This document shows positions 1-5,762 of a stretch of 7,156 bases of DNA, in pieces (position 1 is the first letter of the stretch; every line of letters starts with the position of its first letter). The notes below the pieces were generated by a model, which worked only from the letters and a program-made list of their open reading frames with translations, was not told the origin of the DNA and did not search any database. Position numbers and translations under genes: made by a program. Source of the DNA: Chloroflexota bacterium (GTDB lineage: Bacteria; Chloroflexota; Anaerolineae; Anaerolineales; Villigracilaceae); the NCBI GenBank assembly GCA_021823555.1, contig JAKANW010000140.1, forward strand, positions 1 through 7,156, given 5' to 3'.

Positions 1-117
1 AACGCATCCTGGTAACTTGATGGAAATCGGTGATGATCGTCCTGCAGGTTTGTTTCATGCCCGAACCTGATCGACGGGAACCTGCGGGACGTTTTACACG
101 AGCGGAGAGAAAATAAT
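1..117 (+). other. Left-edge region before the first gene; possible tail of an upstream gene
   Basis: One forward frame is open from base 2 to a TGA at 68-70 and would end a protein in DDRPAGLFHART, which could be the last 22 codons of a rightward gene cut by the window edge. Twenty-two open codons are not proof, and a leftward frame from 58 to the edge is open as well. No convincing promoter is visible between 70 and 118, so the gene at 118 may be co-transcribed with something to the left. The 7-base sequence GAACCTG occurs twice (63-69 and 79-85). The only clear signal is the GGAGAG ribosome-binding site at 104-109. Confidence 0.25.
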
Positions 118-900
118 ATGAACCCATCAACGATCGGCGGCATCAACAAACTTCCTGAAAACGAAAAGCGGGCCATCTATGCCCGCTACATTCCAAAGGG
201 CCTGCTGGAGCGTTTCCACCTGCCCGAAGTGGATTCCCAACGCATCCAGTCTTTTTTGAAATTCAAGTTTGCTCCCGGATCCAGCGATGTGGAAATGAGT
301 CTCTTCCATGAACAGCGTTTCCCCGATCCCATCCTGTACGCGCACCTGGCCGATACAATGAACGGACAGGTCCACATCCTGCTCTATATTCTCAACGATC
401 CCGACTCTCCCCGCTTTGATGTGGACAAACTGCCTGACGGCACATCCACCAAATTTGGCACGCTGCGCCGCAACCTGCAAGCAGAACAGGCTGCGCTCGA
501 GGAGGGACTGGCTCCAGGCCAGGTGCGGCATGGTCTGCGTTTGCTGGATCAGGCCATTGAAGCGTTCGAACGTTTCGTCAGCAGCCTGGGACACGATGTC
601 TATTTCGTCGAGCCACTTTATTATCATAACGCGGTCATCTTCGAGCGCTACGGGTTCTCCTATCAGATAGGCAAACGCCTGATGGACAGGATCCAGGCCG
701 GGTTCCAGGAAGGATGCGAGTTGTCTCTCCTACTGGACAGGTCGAGTCCGTTCCGTCAACCGAACGCGGCGCACAGCATCCGCCTGCGCTCCTGGGCCAT
801 CCACGATGGGCTGCTGGGTGAACCATTCACGAATGTGACCATGTACAAGCGGGTGGGAAAACACGCGGGCGTGAAGACCACGCCGGGCTGCGAGTGGTAG
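118..900 (+). CDS. Conserved-looking protein of unknown function, 260 aa
   Basis: I do not recognise a characterised family. The start is supported by a GGAGAG ribosome-binding site 8-14 bases upstream of ATG 118, and the frame is open to TAG 898-900. The protein looks soluble: no signal peptide and no membrane segment. Visible parts are an N-terminal charged region with RYIPKGLLERF (residues 23-33), a hydrophobic strand HILLYIL (86-92), a helix rich in Glu, Arg and Leu (about 115-158), and YYHNAVIFERYGF (168-180). The last resembles the final helix and YGF turn of GNAT acetyltransferases, but no acetyl-CoA loop of the form R/Q-x-x-G-x-G/A precedes it, so I do not call it a GNAT. The C-terminal block LRSWAIHDGLLGEPF (222-236) and the MYKRVGK after it look conserved. 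It is the only rightward gene and ends six bases from the converging gene at 907. Confidence 0.82.
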   Translation: MNPSTIGGINKLPENEKRAIYARYIPKGLLERFHLPEVDSQRIQSFLKFKFAPGSSDVEMSLFHEQRFPDPILYAHLADTMNGQVHILLYILNDPDSPRFDVDKLPDGTSTKFGTLRRNLQAEQAALEEGLAPGQVRHGLRLLDQAIEAFERFVSSLGHDVYFVEPLYYHNAVIFERYGFSYQIGKRLMDRIQAGFQEGCELSLLLDRSSPFRQPNAAHSIRLRSWAIHDGLLGEPFTNVTMYKRVGKHAGVKTTPGCEW

Positions 901-906
901 CCTCCG

Positions 907-1617
907 TCATTTATACGGCGCGAAGCTTGGCAGTTGCTCAATGCTCGCGCGGCGGGCGCGCTCGCTGACCGGGCTGATCAAATAATAGCCGCCATTGCGA
1001 TGCAAAAGCGGGATGCGCCGCCTGCGCTCATGGAATACCGCTCGCATCTTCTCAGAATGAAACGTATAGTTTTCGAATTCCTCCTGGAAGAGCGCAAAGA
1101 GATGATCGTACGTGCGGACAAATTCCTCCCGGTAGCGCTTCATGACGCGTCCCAAATTGCTGATGACCCAGCACTTTGACTCGAACTCCCACTCGTACGC
1201 CAACCCCAGAAAACGATAATCCGAAGTCACGTAAGGAAAAAAGGGGAACTGCCGGCAACTCAAGGCGCGGAATGAACGTTGGCACCGTGACGGGCCGAGA
1301 CAGGCCAGCAGGATCATGCTCGGCGGGGTGTCGGCCTGGAGGCGCTTCTTTTCAGCTTTCGCATTTTTCAAGGTATCGCATTCGCCGCCGCGCCACTCAT
1401 GCCACAGGTCGGTATTGTCTTTCAGGTAAGTCCACTCGCTTTGATATGCGGCAGGCACAGCATGGCATATATCGCAGCAAAACGGTTTGCCGCCGGGATT
1501 ATGTGGCGCGCATTGCTGCCCACAATCAAGGGCAGCAATGGGGGCATCGAAAGCATCATAAAGCCCGCGCATCTCGGCGGGTTCCAGGTCGTCAAGGCTG
1601 GCATAGACTTTGGTCAT
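907..1617 (-). CDS. YkgJ-like cysteine-rich (putative Zn/Fe-S cluster) protein, 236 aa
   Basis: The cysteine pattern suggests a divergent YkgJ-type domain (PF03692, 'putative zinc- or iron-chelating'). Seen directly: C32-x3-C36, then C47-C48-x2-C51, C80, C106, and C112-x8-C121 followed by RQFPFFPY. In the YkgJ family an early C-x2-C-x2-CC group is followed by C-x-IY-x2-RP-x2-CR-x-FP; here QRSFRALSCRQFPF (113-126) fits that second half well. The N-terminal group is spaced more widely than usual and is followed by CHAVP. The rest (about 140-236) is rich in Arg, Glu and aromatic residues and has no motif I know. No membrane segment is seen. The start ATG lies 6 bases after the GNAT stop, with AGAGAGA overlapping the end of that gene, so translation is probably coupled. 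It is last in the operon. Metal binding is inferred and the role is unknown. Confidence 0.82.
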   Translation of the reverse strand: MTKVYASLDDLEPAEMRGLYDAFDAPIAALDCGQQCAPHNPGGKPFCCDICHAVPAAYQSEWTYLKDNTDLWHEWRGGECDTLKNAKAEKKRLQADTPPSMILLACLGPSRCQRSFRALSCRQFPFFPYVTSDYRFLGLAYEWEFESKCWVISNLGRVMKRYREEFVRTYDHLFALFQEEFENYTFHSEKMRAVFHERRRRIPLLHRNGGYYLISPVSERARRASIEQLPSFAPYK

Positions 1618-1623
1618 TTCAAG

Positions 1624-2184
1624 CTATCTCTCTTGGACAAAATAACGCATCACCCGCCGGGTCTTTCCAGGCGGAGTGACATCGCGAAAGCCTGCTTTCT
1701 TAAAAGCGGCCAGCGATCCCATATACTGATAGAGCCTGGCGTCTGCCTCCACAGGATAGCCTTCGATGATCTGCGCGCCGCGCGAGCAGGTGTATTCGAC
1801 CGCCGCTTTCAACAGACCCAAGGTCATCCCCTGCCGGCGATAACGGCTGTCCACGAAGAAACAGACGATGGACCACACAGGCTGATCGTCAAGACGAGGC
1901 AGGGCTTTGTAGCGCTCGAGTGCAGCATACATTTCACGCGGGGCAACCGAACACCAGCCGACAGGGTCGCCGTTTGCATAAGCGAGAATCCCAACCGGAA
2001 GGTTCTGCTGCACCGCGGCATCCAATGCAGCCACGCGCTGCTCCGTGATGGAGTGTTGAAAATCCGTGCTTCGCATCCGCCAGCGCATACACGAGCAATA
2101 GCGAAACTTGCCGTGAGACTCAGAGAAGCGGGACAGGTCGTTCAGTCGCTCAGGCGTAACCGAATGAAATTCAAAAGCGGTCAT
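1624..2184 (-). CDS. GNAT family N-acetyltransferase, 186 aa
   Basis: This is a cytoplasmic acetyl-CoA-dependent acetyltransferase of unknown substrate. The GNAT core is clear. VGWCSVAPREMY (75-86) forms the central strands, VWSIVCFFV (103-111) leads into the acetyl-CoA pyrophosphate loop RRQGMT (116-121), a helix follows to about 134, and AFKKAGF (160-166) is the usual C-terminal turn. The N-terminal YCSCMRW (29-35), the APRE motif and GYPVE (142-146) mark a GNAT subgroup with a Cys-x-Cys-Met segment that I recognise from many environmental bacteria; its substrates are not established as far as I know. The length is normal for a single domain. Its ATG overlaps the TGA of the DinB gene in an ATGA arrangement (2181-2184), so it is very likely translated by coupling, and the next gene starts 6 bases beyond its stop. 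Confidence 0.93.
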   Translation of the reverse strand: MTAFEFHSVTPERLNDLSRFSESHGKFRYCSCMRWRMRSTDFQHSITEQRVAALDAAVQQNLPVGILAYANGDPVGWCSVAPREMYAALERYKALPRLDDQPVWSIVCFFVDSRYRRQGMTLGLLKAAVEYTCSRGAQIIEGYPVEADARLYQYMGSLAAFKKAGFRDVTPPGKTRRVMRYFVQER

Positions 2185-2687
2185 TCTGGACGATAAGGTG
2201 CTTCCGTTTCGATGTCGCCCACGTACTCGGGCAGGTTGGCGTGACCCAGCACCTGGCGGATGGCCTGGATCTCCCCGATGTGATACCAGTAGTGATAAGT
2301 CATCCGCCGCATGCCTGAACCAATGCTCTGCCCGATGGATTTGCCTTTTGAGAGCAAATCGTTTTGCAGAGTCTCAGTGGTCAATGTATCCAGGAAGGGA
2401 TCCGCGGCCTCGGTCACTGTATGCCAAATTTCAATCATCTCTTTCAGGGACGGAGTATTCATCGGCGCACCGTAGGCAAACAACTCGTTCAATTGAGGGA
2501 AGATGATCTTATCCTGGGCGCGCTGGAGCCAGTAACGCTGCTCGTGCCAGGCCAAGTGGCCCACGTCCCAACTGATGCAGTTCATCGGCCCGAAATGCCG
2601 CGCCCCGTCTTCTTCGGAGATGCCTTCGAGGCCGCGCAGCCATTCTTTACGCGTGAAGCGGAATTGGTCAACCAGAGGATGTGCCAT
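2181..2687 (-). CDS. DinB-fold (DinB_2/DUF664-type) protein, 168 aa
   Basis: This is a four-helix-bundle protein of the DinB/YfiT-like superfamily. Members bind a divalent metal through three histidines, and several act as thiol-dependent transferases (bacillithiol, mycothiol) or as maleylpyruvate isomerases; others have no known role. The pattern is visible: SWDVGHLAWHEQRYW (39-53) supplies H44 and H48, and TYHYWYHIGEIQAIRQVLGH (130-149) supplies H132 and H136. The likely metal triad is H48, H132 and H136. The length is normal for the family. The start is fixed by AGGAG at 2694-2698, six bases before the ATG. It lies 48 bases after the RlmI-like gene and overlaps the following GNAT gene by four bases. 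Which thiol or substrate it uses cannot be told from the sequence. The name does not imply an SOS function here. Confidence 0.92.
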   Translation of the reverse strand: MAHPLVDQFRFTRKEWLRGLEGISEEDGARHFGPMNCISWDVGHLAWHEQRYWLQRAQDKIIFPQLNELFAYGAPMNTPSLKEMIEIWHTVTEAADPFLDTLTTETLQNDLLSKGKSIGQSIGSGMRRMTYHYWYHIGEIQAIRQVLGHANLPEYVGDIETEAPYRPE

Positions 2688-2735
2688 GTTCTTCTCCTGG
2701 ATACGAAAGTTTCTTGAGTATAACCATATGTCTTA

Positions 2736-3737
2736 TCAAAAATGGTCTGTTTTGCGCCGCACTTCCAGCACGGCGATCTTGGTGGAATGGTTGAACGGCG
2801 CGGGGTCGGTGATGGGCATGCCGATTTTGTTGAAGCCAACAAAATCGTCCGGCACCGGGATCAACTCTGAGATGGTCACATAGCCGTCGGCACAAAGAGA
2901 CTCAAGAGTGTGCATATATTCACTGCCACTGACGTACAAAGCGTTATTGACGGCAACCAGAGAGCCGCCGTCCTTGATGAGCGGGCGGACTTTGTTGATC
3001 AGCCGGGCGCTGCCGTTTTCCTGGTCTACCTTGCCCCTGGATGTTGTGGAAAAGAACGGTGGGTCAACCAACACACAGTCAAAGGCCTGGCCTGTGCGTT
3101 TGAACTTTGCAATCTGTGTGAAGAAGTCTGCGGCGATGAAATCTGCCTTGTGGACGGGGAAGCTGTTGAGGGAATAAGAATCCTTGCCAAGATTCAGGAA
3201 CGAGCGATTGCGATCCAACTGGACGACGCGGCTGGCTCCACCTGCGAGGGCCGCCACGCCCAGGCTGCCGGTATAAGCGAACGCGTTCAGGACGATTTTC
3301 CCGGCGCTGTGCTCGATGAGCCATTTTCGCAGGCCGCGCGTGTCGAGGTAAAAACTGGCATCGCGGTTCATGGTCAGGTTGACGGCATAGCGGACGCCAA
3401 ACTCTGTGATCTTCCGATCCAGGGTTTCGCCGAAGAGAAGTTGGCCGCGCTTTTCCTCCCGCGTGGCAGCGTTGCGTATCTTGACAATGCCCGCTTTCAA
3501 CCAGGGCAGGCGCGTCCTTAAAAGACTCTGCGCCTCCTGCACGAGCGCCATACCTGCGGACACGTCAGCGGCATAGTTGTAAAAAATAACGGAACCCGCA
3601 TACAGGTCCACGGAAAGATGCGGCTCCCCCTCAGTAAATCCGTTGAAGAGGCGAAAAGCTCCCTCATGGCGCGAGTCGAATAAAGTCCCGCGTGAAGCGA
3701 TGGCTTCATCCAGCAGGCGCGCAAACGGTTCGGTCAT
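2736..3737 (-). CDS. RlmI/RlmK-like class I SAM-dependent (rRNA) methyltransferase without PUA domain, 333 aa
   Basis: The protein matches the catalytic part of the RlmI/RlmK-type RNA methyltransferases (Methyltrans_SAM, PF10672). The EEHD-like small domain starts with FRLFNGFTEGEPHLSVDLY (28-46). The helix FYLDTRGLRKWL (129-140) corresponds to the family's FLDQR segment. SAM-binding motif I is VLNAFAYTGSLGVAA (149-163), the ribose-binding acidic residue is D175 in VVQLDRN, and the catalytic VLVDPPFFS lies at 222-230, with VNNALYVSG (263-271) after it. E. coli RlmI makes m5C1962 in 23S rRNA and carries an N-terminal PUA domain; that domain is absent here, so the target base is uncertain. The gene begins 7 bases after the upstream methyltransferase stop, with only a weak purine-rich ribosome-binding site, so translation is probably coupled. 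It is cytoplasmic, with no membrane segment. Confidence 0.92.
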   Translation of the reverse strand: MTEPFARLLDEAIASRGTLFDSRHEGAFRLFNGFTEGEPHLSVDLYAGSVIFYNYAADVSAGMALVQEAQSLLRTRLPWLKAGIVKIRNAATREEKRGQLLFGETLDRKITEFGVRYAVNLTMNRDASFYLDTRGLRKWLIEHSAGKIVLNAFAYTGSLGVAALAGGASRVVQLDRNRSFLNLGKDSYSLNSFPVHKADFIAADFFTQIAKFKRTGQAFDCVLVDPPFFSTTSRGKVDQENGSARLINKVRPLIKDGGSLVAVNNALYVSGSEYMHTLESLCADGYVTISELIPVPDDFVGFNKIGMPITDPAPFNHSTKIAVLEVRRKTDHF

Positions 3738-3744
3738 ATCTTTA

Positions 3745-4512
3745 TCACGCCCCGGCTTTTGCGATCACCATCCAGTCCCAGGGATAGGGGTCGCCCATCC
3801 AGTCCGGGACTTCGTCCACTTCAAACTCTGTCGTCCAGTCATATTCCATCTTGATGATTTCGACCAGCTCGAGCTGCATTTCATCCCGCGCCAGCACGAT
3901 CAATTCCTCGCGCAGGTAATGTTTAGTCGGCTCGGTGCCGCGGTACAGCACGCCCTGGGCCAACATGCGCGGCCCGGTCAGCGAACTGATGTCGGTCAGG
4001 AATTCGGCCTTCTTGGGAGAATGCCCCTGCTTGCGATACCACTCCGTTTCACGGAAGGCGCTATAGAGCAGGGATTCGACCGAGGGCACATTCAGGATCA
4101 AAGTCCCAGCAGGCTTGAGGCGGGAGGCTATGCCGCGCAGGAATTGCAGCCGCGGTTTGGGTTCAGGCATGATGACCGCGTTGAGCGAGACGATCACGTC
4201 CACCAACGGGAGATGCTCAACGGGCTGCGAAAGATCGGCCTGCGCGATCTCCACGTTGTCCAGTCCCTGGCAACGCTCACGGGCAAACTCGAGCAGCCTG
4301 TCAGAAAAATCATAGGCATAGACTTTATGGAACTTTTTGGCAAGGAACGGCAACACCTTGCCCGGCCCACAGCCAAAATCGGCCACGTCCAGGTCGGGAG
4401 CAGCAAAGCGCTTGATCTGTTCCCCCACCATATGCGTACGCCCGTAGGTGAAGGCGTCAATCACAAAGTCATCGTACTCGTGCGCGAACTGGTTCCAATA
4501 TTTAACGTCCAT
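3745..4512 (-). CDS. Class I SAM-dependent methyltransferase (Methyltransf_11/25 type), 255 aa
   Basis: This is a soluble small-molecule-type methyltransferase. The N-terminal YWNQFAHEYDDF (5-16) is the usual lead-in helix. Motif I is VADFGCGPG (43-51), motif II ends at D68 in VYAYDFS, the adenine-contacting acidic residue is D93 in AQADLS, and the motif IV region is VDVIVSLNAVIM, followed by LKPAGTLILNVPS. The C-terminal third (about 190-255) has charged and Trp-rich stretches such as DWTTEF and GDPYPWDWM, probably a substrate cap. The substrate cannot be assigned; nothing indicates a quinone or porphyrin enzyme specifically. A purine-rich ribosome-binding region (AGGAAAGAGAAGG) lies just upstream of the ATG, and a probable promoter lies at 4552-4580. 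It appears to be the first gene of a five-gene leftward operon. Confidence 0.93.
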   Translation of the reverse strand: MDVKYWNQFAHEYDDFVIDAFTYGRTHMVGEQIKRFAAPDLDVADFGCGPGKVLPFLAKKFHKVYAYDFSDRLLEFARERCQGLDNVEIAQADLSQPVEHLPLVDVIVSLNAVIMPEPKPRLQFLRGIASRLKPAGTLILNVPSVESLLYSAFRETEWYRKQGHSPKKAEFLTDISSLTGPRMLAQGVLYRGTEPTKHYLREELIVLARDEMQLELVEIIKMEYDWTTEFEVDEVPDWMGDPYPWDWMVIAKAGA

Positions 4513-4551
4513 GATCCTTCTCTTTCCTCGCGTTCAATGATGATGGCTTCG

Positions 4552-4580
4552 ATATTACAGCGAGTCGCATCGAATGGCAA
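4552..4580 (-). promoter_or_regulatory. Probable sigma-70-type promoter for the five-gene leftward operon
   Basis: On the minus strand TTGCCA (4580-4575, five of six matches to the -35 consensus) is followed after exactly 17 bases by TAATAT (4557-4552, four of six matches to the -10 consensus). An overlapping alternative -10, TGTAAT, would leave a 15-base spacer. Transcription would begin near 4545, leaving a leader of about 33 bases that contains the ribosome-binding region of the methyltransferase gene. It sits in the 99-base gap between the hydrolase stop and that gene, the longest intergenic gap among the leftward genes upstream of the operon. This is a motif match only. Confidence 0.5.
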
Positions 4581-4611
4581 GGATGGGCAGGCCACCAGCC
4601 CTGCACAGGTT

Positions 4612-5400
4612 TTACAAGCCGCGCTCGCTGAGCCAGACCACGATCCGCTCTGCCACGGACCTCCAGCCTGCTTCCAGCATAACGTCATGCGCGACGCCTG
4701 GAACGATCACCGCCTCTGTCCCGTAGGCATGCGCCGTAGCGCGGATGTCGCTCGCGCCGATCACTGCATCCTGCTGCGCGCCAATGACCAGCAAAGGAGT
4801 CTGCACACGCCCCGGGCGCAAGAGGTTGATCCCAAGCATATCCGCATACGCCCGAAAGGATTCGTCCTGCATGCAGGCATGATGCTTCTCGACATCTTCT
4901 TTTGGCATGTCCCTCGAGAAGAGAGCATCCTGCGCCAACTGCGGCGTCTCGATCACCGGATACATCTTCAGAGTCCCGATCGCTTTGATAACGCTGAAGG
5001 GATGCCTGCCCAGCACGCGGAACGTAGCCGGCCAGACCGTCACCGGAGGGACAGCCGTCAGCAGGACCGCCGCCGGAGCGCGGTGGGCTTCAAGATATTT
5101 CTGGGTCACGTAACCGCCCATCGAATGTCCGATGATGACCGCTGGCCTGCCAATTTGCATGACAGCCCATTCCACATCTTTGACATAATCTGAAATGGAA
5201 TGCCAGCGCAAGCCTGCATGGCCTTCGCTGCCTGCATGGCCGCGCAGGCTGAGGGCGTAGGCGTCGTAGCCATTCTCTGCAAAACAGGGCAGGAAATGAT
5301 CCTGCCAGCACCAGGCTCCATGCCACATACCGTGGATAAACAACAACGGTGTGAGATTCGCTTTGCCTTTCGGCGATTCGTGCACGAGTTCAAGGTTCAT
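4612..5400 (-). CDS. Alpha/beta hydrolase, 262 aa
   Basis: This is a serine hydrolase of the alpha/beta fold (Abhydrolase_1/6 type, esterase or lipase-like), probably cytoplasmic because no signal peptide is seen. The oxyanion region is [14 protein letters not shown] (19-32). The conserved [11 protein letters not shown] (50-60) follows the second strand. The nucleophile elbow is GHSMGG (91-96) with Ser93. The acid is Asp211 in GAQQDAVIG and the base is His238 in GVAHDVMLE, so the full catalytic triad is present. The length is normal. The start at 5400 is chosen because AAAAGGAG ends five bases before it and the hydrolase homology starts there. The same frame is open further upstream to 5703, but that part is a frame-shifted methyltransferase remnant. 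Its ATG overlaps the remnant's own-frame TGA as ATGA, so it was probably once coupled to a methyltransferase. The substrate is unknown. Confidence 0.94.
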   Translation of the reverse strand: MNLELVHESPKGKANLTPLLFIHGMWHGAWCWQDHFLPCFAENGYDAYALSLRGHAGSEGHAGLRWHSISDYVKDVEWAVMQIGRPAVIIGHSMGGYVTQKYLEAHRAPAAVLLTAVPPVTVWPATFRVLGRHPFSVIKAIGTLKMYPVIETPQLAQDALFSRDMPKEDVEKHHACMQDESFRAYADMLGINLLRPGRVQTPLLVIGAQQDAVIGASDIRATAHAYGTEAVIVPGVAHDVMLEAGWRSVAERIVVWLSERGL

Positions 5401-5658
5401 TTCATCTCCTTTTGCTTGACAGCCCTCGTTGCAATATAACTGGGGTGATATTTTGCCAGACACAACACGTCGAGACCGGCCAGCGGCGGAAACCACGATT
5501 GCGGCACGGGTTTGTTCTCGGTCAGGACGATACTGAAATCTGAAATCGCCCTGGCGCGCCCGTGCGATGACTTCCGAGCTGACGGGTTGGGTCCAGCGGC
5601 TTTGACCGCCGTCCACTTCCCGGTCCCAGGCGGCGCGATTGTAATGGATAATGTCCAT
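5397..5658 (-). pseudogene. Remnant of a class I SAM-dependent methyltransferase gene (internal deletion plus frameshift)
   Basis: From ATG 5658 one frame encodes [14 protein letters not shown], then [19 protein letters not shown]; the next frame then continues [18 protein letters not shown] and AGLDVLCLA. Together these match the N-terminus of a methyltransferase family whose members read on into ASGGGQQ, the SAM-binding loop. Here the SAM loop is missing. Directly after LCLA (near 5451-5456) comes [18 protein letters not shown] and a stop; P-x-Y/F-IATRAVK is the usual C-terminus of such enzymes, so an internal segment of roughly 170-190 codons appears to be deleted. The frame change coincides with a 7-base tandem duplication at 5534-5547; removing one copy restores G-D-F-S-I-V. 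An AAGGAG ribosome-binding site (5663-5668) remains. No SAM-binding or catalytic residues are left, so it cannot be an active enzyme. Family identification is from memory of the motifs, not a search. Confidence 0.83.
5534..5547. repeat. Perfect 7-base tandem duplication (TGAAATC x2) causing a frameshift
   Basis: TGAAATC occurs at 5534-5540 and again at 5541-5547 with no spacer. On the coding (minus) strand it is GATTTCA twice, inside the methyltransferase remnant between the codons for Gln-Gly and Ser-Ile-Val. With one copy the reading is Gly-Asp-Phe-Ser-Ile-Val, as expected for the family. With two copies the frame moves by one base and runs into the hydrolase frame. Slipped-strand duplication is the simplest cause; a sequencing or assembly error is possible. 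Confidence 0.85.
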
Positions 5659-5660
5659 GA

Positions 5661-5695
5661 GGCTCCTTGTTTTGAGCCGGAAGCAGAGCTTCCGG
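5661..5695 (-). repeat. Perfect 8-bp hairpin (and an overlapping one) before the methyltransferase remnant
   Basis: CCGGAAGC (5677-5684) and GCTTCCGG (5688-5695) form a perfect 8-bp stem with the 3-base loop AGA. No T-run follows on either strand, so it is not a standard terminator. On the minus strand a second stem, GGCTC (5678-5674) with GAGCC (5665-5661), would cover part of the AAGGAG ribosome-binding site and shares two bases with the first stem, so the two could exclude each other. It could be a REP-like palindromic unit, an attenuation structure or chance. Confidence 0.5.
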
Positions 5696-5713
5696 AGTCC
5701 CATTCATAACAAA

Positions 5714-5742
5714 GACTCCCTGTCAATTTTCGACAGGGAGTC
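5714..5742 (-). terminator. Rho-independent terminator of the LysM gene
   Basis: GACTCCCTGTC (5714-5724) and GACAGGGAGTC (5732-5742) form a perfect 11-bp stem with a 7-base loop. Read leftward, the stem begins about 20 bases after the LysM gene's TAA and is followed by TTTGTT, the expected U-rich tail. On the other strand the stem is followed by GTCTTT, so weak function in both directions is possible, but no rightward gene ends here. It separates the LysM gene from the methyltransferase remnant and hydrolase. Confidence 0.85.
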
Positions 5743-5762
5743 GTCTTTGCTTTGAAGCGAGA

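Noticed and set aside
1..58. Start of a leftward gene at the left edge (MKQTCRTI...)
   Set aside because: The frame is only 19 codons, has no ribosome-binding site and overlaps an equally plausible forward frame.
868..884. GGCGTG/CACGCC hairpin as a terminator of the leftward operon
   Set aside because: The stem is only 6 bp, lies inside the coding end of the convergent gene, and the T4 tract on the minus strand is six bases beyond the stem. It is too weak to call.
1399..2196. Forward open frame of 265 codons
   Set aside because: It is antisense to the GNAT gene and part of the YkgJ-like gene, both supported by clear motifs, and it has no recognisable domain or ribosome-binding site.
2700..2735. 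Internal promoter before the DinB gene (TATACT on the minus strand)
   Set aside because: There is no usable -35 at normal spacing, and the TG element is one base out of place. The 48-base gap alone does not show a separate transcript.
4581..4611. GCAGG/CCTGC stem as a terminator after the hydrolase
   Set aside because: The stem is only 5 bp with an 8-base loop and no T-run, so termination here is unsupported.
3643..5193. Long forward open frame of 516 codons
   Set aside because: It runs antisense to the RlmI-like gene's start, the whole methyltransferase, an intergenic gap and part of the hydrolase. The protein is rich in His, Arg and Gln with no domain, as expected for a GC-rich shadow frame.
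5401..5703. N-terminal extension of the hydrolase as a genuine domain
   Set aside because: The extension is methyltransferase N-terminal sequence that becomes out-of-frame sequence after the 7-base duplication, and the hydrolase has its own AAGGAG and ATG at 5400.
5715..5726. Perfect -35 hexamer TTGACA (minus strand, 5726-5721) as a promoter for the remnant
   Set aside because: It lies inside the terminator hairpin, and the only -10-like sequence (TATGAA) is 12 bases away. No good -10 sits at 16-18 bases.
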